Source: JAPHTQ01 sp051747405
GTDB lineage: Bacteria > Pseudomonadota > Gammaproteobacteria > Thiohalomonadales > Thiohalomonadaceae
Length of the DNA: 5,030 nt
Direction: 5' to 3'
Assembly (NCBI GenBank): GCA_051747405.1
Contig: JBNJGC010000179.1
Span: 1 to 5,030 of the forward strand
This document shows, piece after piece, positions 1 to 5,002 of this stretch (its first letter is position 1; each line of letters opens with the position of its first letter). A program made the translations under genes and the position numbers. The notes under the pieces are model-generated. The model had not been told where the DNA came from. It worked only from the letters and a program-made list of their open reading frames with translations, and searched no databases.

Positions 1-339
1 GCCGTCGCCAACAAAGAGCGACGCGGCGACCGCGAAGTCACCATCACCCTCCCCGAACGCGACTATCGCCACCACGAAGTGATCCTGGTCGACGACATGA
101 TCAGTACCGGACGCACCCTCATCACCCTCGCCGAACAGCTCAAACAACAGGGCGCCCAGCGCCTCCACTGCCTGGTCACCCACGCCCTGTTCGACGACGC
201 CACCAGCCACGCCCTACACCAGGCCGGCATCGAAAAGATCTGGAGCAGCGACAGCATTCCCCACCCCAGCAACGCCGTCAGCCTCAGCCAACTCCTCGCC
301 GACAGCGTGTCCGATGCGCTTCGCACCACTGAGCCGTAG
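1..339 (+). CDS. Ribose-phosphate diphosphokinase (PRPP synthase-like), 3' part only
   Basis: This is the last 112 residues of a gene whose 5' part lies before the window; frame 1 is open from base 1 to the TAG at 337-339. The hallmark is the phosphoribosyl-pyrophosphate binding loop VILVDDMISTGRT at local residues 27-39, with two acidic residues before a small-residue turn, as in type I phosphoribosyltransferases and PRPP synthases. It is preceded by KERRGDREV, which resembles the stretch before this loop in PRPP synthases. Later segments (CLVTHALF, IPHPSNAVSLSQLLA) fit the C-terminal end of PRPP synthase-like proteins, which make PRPP from ribose 5-phosphate and ATP in the cytoplasm. It looks like the shorter, divergent bacterial class rather than the canonical prs product, so no symbol is given. 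A plain phosphoribosyltransferase is the alternative. The stop codon lies inside a repeat block that recurs at 615. Confidence 0.8.
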   Translation, partial: AVANKERRGDREVTITLPERDYRHHEVILVDDMISTGRTLITLAEQLKQQGAQRLHCLVTHALFDDATSHALHQAGIEKIWSSDSIPHPSNAVSLSQLLADSVSDALRTTEP

Positions 340-429
340 GCCAGGCTGCCCCATCTGATGCCCGGTTCGCTAACGCCCACAGGCTGCCCGGCAAAGGCAC
401 TGACCTTGAACGCCACGCGGCTGCCTGGC
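335..429. repeat. Repeat block A, copy 1, with terminal inverted repeats
   Basis: Bases 335-352 (CGTAGGCCAGGCTGCCCC) recur exactly at 615-632. About 70 bases later the motif GGCTGCCTGGC (419-429) recurs at 698-708. Offsets of 280 and 279 show that the two blocks are collinear. Between these ends the copies are diverged but alignable in places (GCCCGGCAAAGG at 386 against GCCTGGCGAAGC at 666). The ends are near-perfect inverted repeats of each other: GCCAGGCTGCC at 340-350 and GGCTGCCTGGC at 419-429 match at 10 of 11 positions. The block begins over the stop codon of the upstream gene. I see no coding potential. It may be a small non-autonomous element or a structured intergenic repeat; its identity is unknown. 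Confidence 0.6.
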
Positions 430-445
430 ATCCCTCCGACAGCTG

Positions 446-509
446 CCACCTCGAGAGGTGGACTCCGGTGTTGAACCGGGGCACGTATGGAGTACAGCTC
501 TTGAGCTGT
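446..509. repeat. REP-doublet (REPIN/BIME-like) unit, copy 1
   Basis: Two hairpins point in opposite directions. The left arm is CCACCTC-GA-GAGGTGG (446-461, 7-bp stem) followed by ACTCC. The right arm is GGAGT (489-493) followed by ACAGCTC-TT-GAGCTGT (494-509, 7-bp stem). Read on its own strand, each arm is GGAGT, then a 7-bp stem with a 2-base loop, then CA. The two stems differ at two pairs (C-G to A-T and C-G to G-C), with both sides changed each time, so pairing is conserved while sequence is not. A GGAG/GTAG-type tetranucleotide at the foot of a short palindrome is typical of bacterial REP sequences acted on by RAYT (TnpA-REP) transposases; assignment to that class is an inference. Confidence 0.7.
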
Positions 510-530
510 CAACACTGTATCCGTGTGATG

Positions 531-594
531 CCACCTCGAGAGGTGGACTCCAGTGTTGAACCGGGGCGCGTTTGGAGTACAGCTCTTGAGCTGT
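531..594. repeat. REP-doublet (REPIN/BIME-like) unit, copy 2
   Basis: This is a near-identical direct copy of the unit at 446-509, displaced by exactly 85 bases, with left hairpin 531-546 and right hairpin 579-594 headed by GGAGT at 574-578. Both hairpins are unchanged; the few differences lie in the inner segment (CCAG for CCGG at 550, and GCGCGTTT for GCACGTAT at 566). Identity continues to CAAC at 595-598. The 17 bases between the copies (514-530) are unique. With only two copies, internal dyad symmetry and such a short spacer, this is not a CRISPR array. Confidence 0.7.
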
Positions 595-614
595 CAACGC
601 GGTGGCGGGCTAGT

Positions 615-708
615 CGTAGGCCAGGCTGCCCCGTCCGGGGGCGCATGCGGCGATGCCATAGCGATGCCTGGCGAAGCTGACGGCTTTGCTCTGCACGGCT
701 GCCTGGCG
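615..708. repeat. Repeat block A, copy 2, with terminal inverted repeats
   Basis: This is the second copy of the block at 335-429, in the same orientation. It starts with the shared 18 bases at 615-632 and ends with GGCTGCCTGGC at 698-708. Its terminal inverted repeats are GCCAGGCTGCC (620-630) and GGCTGCCTGGC (698-708). The interior is G+C-rich and has diverged more than the ends. Together the two copies bracket the pair of REP doublets, giving the order block A, REP doublet, REP doublet, block A. No gene is visible in it. Confidence 0.55.
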
Positions 709-773
709 CCTGTGCATGCACGGAGACGCCAAGCTCCAGCATTTTCCCTCGTAGCATTCCCGCGCGGAGCGTC
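709..773. other. Rest of the gene-free stretch 340-815
   Basis: Between the second repeat block and the heptamer array I see no credible gene and no convincing sigma-70 promoter. The stretch holds a perfect 10-base palindrome, GTGCATGCAC, at 712-721. It also holds AGCATTCCCGCGCGGAGCG at 753-771, which resembles the left half of a hairpin repeat (AGCATTCCC, then a G+C-rich stem) that I recall from many gammaproteobacterial intergenic regions; the expected right half is missing. The promoter of the downstream DUF1614 gene, if it has its own, should lie here or in the repeats, but I cannot place it. Confidence 0.35.
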
Positions 774-808
774 AGCGACTTTGAACTTCGAACTTGGAGC
801 TTTAAACT
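774..808 (+). repeat. Degenerate 7-base tandem array (NNNRRCT x5)
   Basis: Five consecutive heptamers can be read in register: AGCGACT, TTGAACT, TCGAACT, TGGAGCT and TTAAACT. Positions 6-7 are always CT and positions 4-5 are always purines, mostly AA. The array ends 7 bases before the ATG of the next gene and occupies the place where its ribosome-binding site would be. The GGAG inside unit 4 (796-799) is 16 bases from the ATG, too far for a normal Shine-Dalgarno. A second period-7 array with a different core sits at 5003-5030. Confidence 0.55.
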
Positions 809-815
809 CGGTTAC

Positions 816-1478
816 ATGCCCAGCCCATCCCCACGCAACCTGCTTTTTCTGCTACTGGCTTTTGGCTTTGTCATCGCCGTCATTCAACTCGGTCTGTTGC
901 GCATCGCGTTTGATAAGCTGGGCCTCTCTGCCGGCTCCGCCTACCTGCTGCTGATAAGCTCCCTTATGGGCAGCTTGGTCAACCTGCCGTTGCTGACGGT
1001 GCGCGCCGAGCAGGACCACAGCCAGCCGCCGCCACGCCACCCGCTCTTTCCCGGGCTGCCGCCGTGGCGCTTTGCCGATCGCACCCTCATCACCCTCAAC
1101 GTGGGGGGCTGCCTCATCCCCCTCGCCTTCAGCCTCTATCTCTACCGCCACAGTGAGCTCTCCCCCGCGGTCGTGCTGCAGGCGATCTTCATCGTCTCGC
1201 TGGTCAGTTACTTTTTTAGCCGTCCGATCAAAGGCTTGGGGATCGGTATGCCGATCCTGGTGGCTCCGCTCACCGCCGCCCTTGCCGCCATCGTTCTGGC
1301 ACCACAAAGCAGTGCCCCACTGGCCTATATTGGTGGTACTATGGGGGTATTGATAGGCGCCGACCTGCTGCGCCTGAGGGACATCCGTCGTATGGGCGCC
1401 CCCATCGCCTCGATTGGTGGCGCGGGCACCTTCGACGGCATATTTATCACCGGGATCGTGGCGGTACTGCTGGCATAG
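816..1478 (+). CDS. DUF1614 family integral membrane protein
   Basis: A 220-residue protein of about seven hydrophobic segments (roughly residues 9-29, 40-62, 90-110, 116-135, 143-162, 168-186 and 198-220) with a short hydrophilic, proline-rich loop at 64-86. Conserved-looking stretches are LNVGGCLIP (94-102), SRPIKGLGI (135-143), GVLIGADLLRL (177-187) and the C-terminal IGGAGTFDGIF (200-210), which I associate with DUF1614, a membrane family of unknown function found in bacteria and archaea. It should sit in the cytoplasmic membrane. The length and the intact GTFDGIF end suggest a complete protein. The ATG at 816 lacks a clear Shine-Dalgarno and directly follows the heptamer array, so the start is the least certain part. 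The HD-GYP gene follows after 37 bases on the same strand, so co-transcription is possible. No substrate can be inferred. Confidence 0.85.
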   Translation: MPSPSPRNLLFLLLAFGFVIAVIQLGLLRIAFDKLGLSAGSAYLLLISSLMGSLVNLPLLTVRAEQDHSQPPPRHPLFPGLPPWRFADRTLITLNVGGCLIPLAFSLYLYRHSELSPAVVLQAIFIVSLVSYFFSRPIKGLGIGMPILVAPLTAALAAIVLAPQSSAPLAYIGGTMGVLIGADLLRLRDIRRMGAPIASIGGAGTFDGIFITGIVAVLLA

Positions 1479-1515
1479 CCACTACCCACACACAAACCAC
1501 AACGACGGGGGCAAC

Positions 1516-2658
1516 ATGGCTGGTAACTCCCTATTCCATCGCCAGGACTCATTGGCCATTCTGCACGAGAACCGACCGCTATCGGACAAACTCGGCTATC
1601 TCCACGACCTGCTCAACAAACGTCACGCCTTCATCAAGCGGCTTGCGGTGGCCATCTACGACCCCAAGACCGACATGCTCAAGACCTTCATCCACAGCAG
1701 CGGCGACTCCAATCCGCTCAAGCATTACCAGGCCCCGCTGTCGGATGCCACCTCACTCAAGAGCGTGGTCGAATCGGGCCAACCGCGAGTGGTCAACGAC
1801 TTGAGCATCTTCGCCGACAGCGACCGCCCCCACAGCCTCAAGATCCGCGAACAGGGCTACCGCGCCAGCTACACCATGCCCATGTTCCGCAACGGCAACT
1901 TCTGCGGCTTTATCTTTTTCAACGCCAGCGAGGCCCACGTGCTCACCGACGAGGTACTGCACGACCTCGACATGGTCGGCAACCTGCTCTCCCTGACCAT
2001 CATCAACGAGCTGCAGCAGTACCGCACCCTCGAGGCGGCCATCCACACCATCCGCGACATGACCCACCACCGCGACGCGGAGACCGGCGGCCACCTCGAT
2101 CGCATGTCGCGCTACGCCCGCATCATCGCCCAGGAGCTGGCCGAGAAGTACCAGTTCACCGACGAGCACATCGAGAAGATCTTCCTCTTCTCCCCACTGC
2201 ACGACATCGGCAAGATCGCCATCCCCGACAACATCCTGCTCAAACCGGGCAAGCTCGCACCCGACGAATTCGACGCCATGAAGACCCACACCACCAAGGG
2301 TCGCGAGATCATCGAAGCGATGCTCGACCACTTCAAAATGGACGGTATCAGCCACAACCAGATGCTCATCAACATCGCCGAATACCACCACGAAGCCCTC
2401 AACGGCCAGGGCTACCCCCACGGCCTGAGCGGTGAGGCGATCCCCATCGAAGCGCGCATCATCGCCGTGGCCGACATCTTCGACGCCCTCACCAGCAAAC
2501 GCCCCTACAAACCCGCCTGGGAGAACGACAAGGCTGTCGAAGCCCTCCAGGAGATGGCCGGCAGCGTACTCGACCCCGACTGCGTCGCGGCCCTTTGCAA
2601 CAATATGGATCGCATCGAAACCATCCAACAGAGCTTCAAACAGGACTACTACGGCTAA
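1516..2658 (+). CDS. GAF-HD-GYP protein, predicted cyclic-di-GMP phosphodiesterase
   Basis: A 380-residue cytoplasmic protein with no membrane segment. Residues about 20-165 look like a GAF sensor domain (for example VVNDLSIFADSD and the FCGFIFFNA strand). A connecting helix (165-180) leads into an HD-GYP domain at about 175-370. The catalytic signatures are complete: ETGGH (189-193), HDIGK (229-233), H258 in KTHTTKG, HHE (291-293), NGQGYP (296-301) and D320 in AVADIFDAL. HD-GYP proteins hydrolyse c-di-GMP to pGpG or GMP with a bi- or trinuclear metal centre; E189 fits the position linked to trinuclear sites. The GAF ligand is unknown. The start is the ATG at 1516, with GGGGG at 1507-1511; the frame is open upstream, but those residues overlap the preceding gene and do not look like protein. 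The YbbO-like gene starts 2 bases after its stop, implying one transcript. Confidence 0.93.
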   Translation: MAGNSLFHRQDSLAILHENRPLSDKLGYLHDLLNKRHAFIKRLAVAIYDPKTDMLKTFIHSSGDSNPLKHYQAPLSDATSLKSVVESGQPRVVNDLSIFADSDRPHSLKIREQGYRASYTMPMFRNGNFCGFIFFNASEAHVLTDEVLHDLDMVGNLLSLTIINELQQYRTLEAAIHTIRDMTHHRDAETGGHLDRMSRYARIIAQELAEKYQFTDEHIEKIFLFSPLHDIGKIAIPDNILLKPGKLAPDEFDAMKTHTTKGREIIEAMLDHFKMDGISHNQMLINIAEYHHEALNGQGYPHGLSGEAIPIEARIIAVADIFDALTSKRPYKPAWENDKAVEALQEMAGSVLDPDCVAALCNNMDRIETIQQSFKQDYYG

Positions 2659-2660
2659 AC

Positions 2661-3518
2661 ATGCCCCGCAACGACCACACCCCCAACATCCTCATCACCG
2701 GCTGCTCCAGCGGCATCGGACTCTGCGCCGCCGAAAGGCTGAAAAGCCGAGGCTACCGGGTCTTTGCCAGCGCACGGGCAACCGAAGATGTAGAAAAACT
2801 CCAGGCGCAAGGCTTCGAGGCAGTGCAACTGAACCTGGCCGACAGCGACTCCATCCAGCGCGCCGTCGAGACGGTGCTTGAGCGTAGCGACGGGCGGCTC
2901 GACGCCCTGTTCAACAACGGCGCCTACGGCCAGCCCGGCGCGGTGGAAGACCTCAGCCGCGAGACCCTGCGCGAACAGTTCGAGACCAACCTCTTCGGCA
3001 CCCACGAACTGACCTGCCGCATCCTGCCGACCATGCGCCGCCAGGGCCATGGCCGCATCATCCACAACAGCTCCGTCCTCGGCCTCATCGCCCTGCCCTA
3101 CCGCGGCGCCTACAACAGCAGCAAATTCGCCCTCGAAGGCCTCACCGACACCCTGCGCCTCGAACTGCACGGCAGCGGCATCCACATCAGCCTCATCGAG
3201 CCGGGCCCCATCACCAGCCGCTTCCGCGCCAACGCCATGGCCATGTACCGGAAAAACATCGACAAAACCGCCAGCCCCCACCGCAGCACCTACGAAGCCA
3301 TGGAGCGGCGCCTGCAAAAAGCCGGCCCCGCCGCCCCCTTCACCCTGCCGCCCGAGGCCGTCGTGGAAAAACTCACCCACGCCCTCGAAGCCAAACGCCC
3401 CAAAATCCGCTACTACGTCACCTTCCCCACCTACCTCTTCGCCACACTCAAACGACTGCTCCCCCACCACGGCCTCGACCAGGTCCTGCGCCGCGTCTCC
3501 AAAGGCGAAAACCACTGA
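2661..3518 (+). CDS. ybbO: Short-chain dehydrogenase/reductase, YbbO-like
   Basis: A 285-residue classical SDR. The nucleotide-binding motif is TGCSSGIG (13-20), followed by NNGA (85-88), structural N110, S138 and the catalytic YNSSK (Y151, K155), then EPGPI (180-184). The order and the C-terminal part (FTLPPEAVVEKLTHAL about 227-242, then RYYVTFPTYLFATLKRLLP about 250-268) strongly resemble E. coli YbbO, an NADP-dependent aldehyde reductase. The substrate here is unproven. The usual NNAG appears as NNGA, which I believe is common in gammaproteobacterial relatives. The start at 2661 lies 2 bases after the HD-GYP stop with only a weak upstream ribosome-binding site, suggesting translational coupling; a longer frame would run into the HD-GYP coding region. 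The hydrophobic, basic tail (251-268) could associate with membrane. No clear terminator follows immediately. Confidence 0.9.
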   Translation: MPRNDHTPNILITGCSSGIGLCAAERLKSRGYRVFASARATEDVEKLQAQGFEAVQLNLADSDSIQRAVETVLERSDGRLDALFNNGAYGQPGAVEDLSRETLREQFETNLFGTHELTCRILPTMRRQGHGRIIHNSSVLGLIALPYRGAYNSSKFALEGLTDTLRLELHGSGIHISLIEPGPITSRFRANAMAMYRKNIDKTASPHRSTYEAMERRLQKAGPAAPFTLPPEAVVEKLTHALEAKRPKIRYYVTFPTYLFATLKRLLPHHGLDQVLRRVSKGENH

Positions 3519-3539
3519 CAGCGACGGAAAATAGAAACA

Positions 3540-3567
3540 TTGACAAGGTTTGGGCCGGCGCTAAATT
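3540..3567 (+). promoter_or_regulatory. Candidate sigma-70 promoter facing no gene
   Basis: TTGACA at 3540-3545 is a perfect -35 hexamer. TAAATT at 3562-3567 matches the -10 consensus at 4 of 6 positions with a 16-base spacer. This locally A+T-rich patch just after the reductase stop stands out from its G+C-rich surroundings. Transcription would start near 3574 and run into the gap and then antisense to the hydrogenase protease gene. No plausible plus-strand protein follows, so it is either a small RNA promoter or a chance match. Confidence 0.35.
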
Positions 3568-3633
3568 TTAATCCAGCATCGACACAGCAAAAAAGCCACA
3601 GGGGAAACCGCACCGACCGTACCGTGCCCGCCT

Positions 3634-3655
3634 GGAGTCTACCCTCTTGAGGTGG
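3634..3655 (+). repeat. Solitary REP-like hairpin related to those at 446-594
   Basis: GGAGT (3634-3638) is followed by CTACCCTC-TT-GAGGTGG (3639-3655), which folds into a 7-bp stem with one bulged C and one T-G wobble around a TT loop. It matches the single arms of the units at 446-509 and 531-594: same GGAGT head, same 2-base loop between CTC and GAG, and a following CAAC (3659-3662). I find no inverted partner nearby, so this is a single element rather than a doublet. Confidence 0.55.
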
Positions 3656-3667
3656 CTTCAACGATAG

Positions 3668-3693
3668 GATGCGCCGAGCCTGCGAAGCGCATC
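3668..3693. repeat. GATGCGC/GCGCATC intergenic hairpin, possible bidirectional terminator
   Basis: A perfect 7-bp inverted repeat, GATGCGC (3668-3674) and GCGCATC (3687-3693), encloses a 12-base loop. It lies between two convergent genes, 33 bases past the stop of the minus-strand protease gene. It lacks a T-run on either side, so it is not a textbook intrinsic terminator. Similar GGATGCGC...GCGCATC hairpins are, from memory, frequent in gammaproteobacterial gaps. Confidence 0.45.
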
Positions 3694-3726
3694 GGACCGG
3701 CAGGTGGATGCCCTGACGCATACCCG

Positions 3727-4158
3727 CTACCTATCCGCTGCCAGATCCTCCTCCAGCATCCGCGCCAACGGCTCCAGCCAGCGCTCGGTCTCACCGCTGT
3801 AACGACTATCGATACCGTAGATCCAGAGCCGCGACGGCAACTCCCCCAACACCTCCGCCAAGGCAAGCGCCTCGGCCACCCCCGCCGAGTGCACCGAAAG
3901 CGCCCCCGCCTCCGCCTGCAACAGGGCAGGCTCAATGCGCCGCACCGGCTCGCCGGGGGTGTCAGTCTGCAACGCATCGATCAACACCACCTGCGCCGCC
4001 CCCCGCCACGCCTCCAGCAACGACACACCCGGTCGCTCCAGCACACGCCACACCACCGGCCCCGCCAGAGACAGACCCGCCGTGCGCAGCCGCTCCACCG
4101 CGACCATCCCCGCCTCATCCCCCGCCACCGGCGAACCGACACCGAGGATCAAGGTCAC
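3727..4158 (-). CDS. [NiFe]-hydrogenase maturation protease (HybD/HyaD/HoxW family)
   Basis: A 143-residue cytoplasmic endopeptidase of the family that clips the C-terminal extension of the hydrogenase large subunit after nickel insertion. With the GTG at 4158 as start, the protein begins MTLILGVGSPVAGDEAG, the family's normal N-terminus (usually GxGN, here GVGS). The three nickel-sensing residues of HybD (E16, D62, H93) correspond to E15 in GDEAG, D61 in VVLIDAL and H90 in SVHSAGVAEALALA. The SVHSAGVAEALALA and IYGID style resembles proteases serving cytoplasmic (group 3/HoxW-like) enzymes more than the HyaD/HybD type; this subgroup is an inference. The frame extends upstream to a TTG at 4185, but those nine residues add nothing family-like, and AGAGGAG (4176-4170) can serve the GTG with an 11-base gap. 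No hydrogenase gene is in the window. The gene is convergent with the reductase and divergent from the DUF481 gene. Confidence 0.85.
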   Translation of the reverse strand: MTLILGVGSPVAGDEAGMVAVERLRTAGLSLAGPVVWRVLERPGVSLLEAWRGAAQVVLIDALQTDTPGEPVRRIEPALLQAEAGALSVHSAGVAEALALAEVLGELPSRLWIYGIDSRYSGETERWLEPLARMLEEDLAADR

Positions 4159-4261
4159 TGCACCATCCGCTCCTCTGTCCAACAATCGATACCTCTACAA
4201 TAGTTCATACTCCCCCAAGCTTATGGCAGGATAGCTGTTTAACCCAAACACGGAGATACCG

Positions 4262-4975
4262 ATGAAACCGATCGCAGGCGCACTGACCATCGCCGCCCTT
4301 GCCGCCGCCCCCCTGGGCACACTCCACGCCCAAGACTGGTCGGGCGAAGGTGAGCTGGGTTACGTCACCACCGACAGCGAAACCAGCAGCAACGACACCT
4401 TCACCCTCAAGGCAAAGGTCGGTCGCGAAAGCGAACTGTGGCGCCACACCGCTCACGCCGAGGTGATCTACGCCGAATCCGAGACCGATGGAGTCAGCTC
4501 CAAGACCTCCGACCGGCGCTTCGTCAGCTGGAAAAGCGATCGCAAACTGGGCGAAAGACACTACATCTACGGCCTGGTCAACTACGAAGCCGACGACGTC
4601 AACCAGCTCGACTACCGCGCCAACGTCTCAGTCGGTTACGGTAACCAGATACTCCGTGGTCCCAGACACAAACTCGACGCCGAGATCGGTGCCGGTTGGC
4701 GCGAAACCAAAATCGCCGGGCTGAAAGAGGACGAAGCCGTTCTCCGCTTCGCCGGTGACTACCGCTACAACATCACCGACGCCAGCCACATCAGCGAAGA
4801 GCTGAGCGTAGAGTACGGCAGCGAAAGCACCGTCACCCGCTCCGTGACAGGCCTAAGCAGCAAACTCAAAGACAACCTCGCCAGCAAGCTCAGCTACACC
4901 CGCCAGCGCGTCGACACCGACGAGGCCACCACCGACGAATCCATCCTCGCCGTCACCATCGTCTACAGCTTCTAA
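4262..4975 (+). CDS. DUF481 (YdiY-like) outer-membrane beta-barrel protein
   Basis: A 237-residue secreted protein. Residues 1-23 form a signal peptide (basic start MK, hydrophobic core ITIAAL-like, small residues LHA before the cut), giving a mature N-terminus QDWSGEGELGY. The rest alternates polar and aromatic or hydrophobic residues in about ten strands with acidic, serine- and threonine-rich loops, and ends in IVYSF; a terminal phenylalanine is the usual signal for outer-membrane barrel assembly. GEGELGYVTTDSET and the RFVSWKSDRKL segment fit DUF481, a family of unknown function that includes E. coli YdiY. The start is well supported by GGAG at 4252-4255, six bases before the ATG. It is divergent from the protease gene across about 100 bases. 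A hairpin follows the stop by 8 bases. Confidence 0.88.
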   Translation: MKPIAGALTIAALAAAPLGTLHAQDWSGEGELGYVTTDSETSSNDTFTLKAKVGRESELWRHTAHAEVIYAESETDGVSSKTSDRRFVSWKSDRKLGERHYIYGLVNYEADDVNQLDYRANVSVGYGNQILRGPRHKLDAEIGAGWRETKIAGLKEDEAVLRFAGDYRYNITDASHISEELSVEYGSESTVTRSVTGLSSKLKDNLASKLSYTRQRVDTDEATTDESILAVTIVYSF

Positions 4976-4983
4976 TCACAAAC

Positions 4984-5000
4984 GGCGGGCACAGCCCGCC
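4984..5000 (+). terminator. Strong G+C hairpin after the DUF481 gene, terminator-like
   Basis: GGCGGGC (4984-4990), loop ACA and GCCCGCC (4994-5000) form a perfect 7-bp G+C stem 8 bases after the stop codon. No T-run follows (CTGGGTGCT), so it may stabilise the 3' end or be part of an intergenic repeat rather than act as a simple intrinsic terminator. Confidence 0.5.
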
Positions 5001-5002
5001 CT

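Noticed and set aside
446..598. Direct repeats separated by a short unique segment, suggesting a CRISPR array
   Set aside because: There are only two copies, each 68 bases with internal opposed hairpins, separated by 17 bases; no cas gene is near. The pattern fits REP doublets.
63..757. Overlapping open frames on both strands across the 340-815 gap, two of which encode similar peptides
   Set aside because: The peptides look alike only because they are translated from the duplicated REP units; composition is unlike real proteins and no frame has a good start or domain.
1414..1515. N-terminal extension of the HD-GYP protein overlapping the DUF1614 gene
   Set aside because: The extra 34 residues come from another gene's coding sequence and an H/N/Y-rich gap; the ATG at 1516 has a G-rich ribosome-binding sequence and directly precedes family-like protein.
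1753..2628. 291-codon open frame on the minus strand opposite the HD-GYP gene
   Set aside because: The plus-strand protein has full GAF and HD-GYP motifs. The antisense frame is low complexity, rich in V, G, A, D and E, as expected for the complement of C-ending codons.
2655..3515. 286-codon open frame on the minus strand opposite the reductase gene
   Set aside because: Same effect: glycine-, alanine- and valine-rich with no motif, while the plus strand encodes a complete SDR.
4159..4185. Upstream TTG start adding nine residues to the hydrogenase protease
   Set aside because: The family's N-terminus normally begins right before LILGVG; the GTG at 4158 gives this and has AGAGGAG upstream.
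4196..4201. TACAAT as a -10 box for the DUF481 gene
   Set aside because: A good hexamer on its own, but nothing resembling TTGACA lies 16-18 bases upstream and there is no extended -10, so I do not call a promoter.
3652..4203. 183-codon plus-strand frame over the hydrogenase protease
   Set aside because: Rich in R, P, Q and H with no domain; the minus strand has the conserved protease residues.
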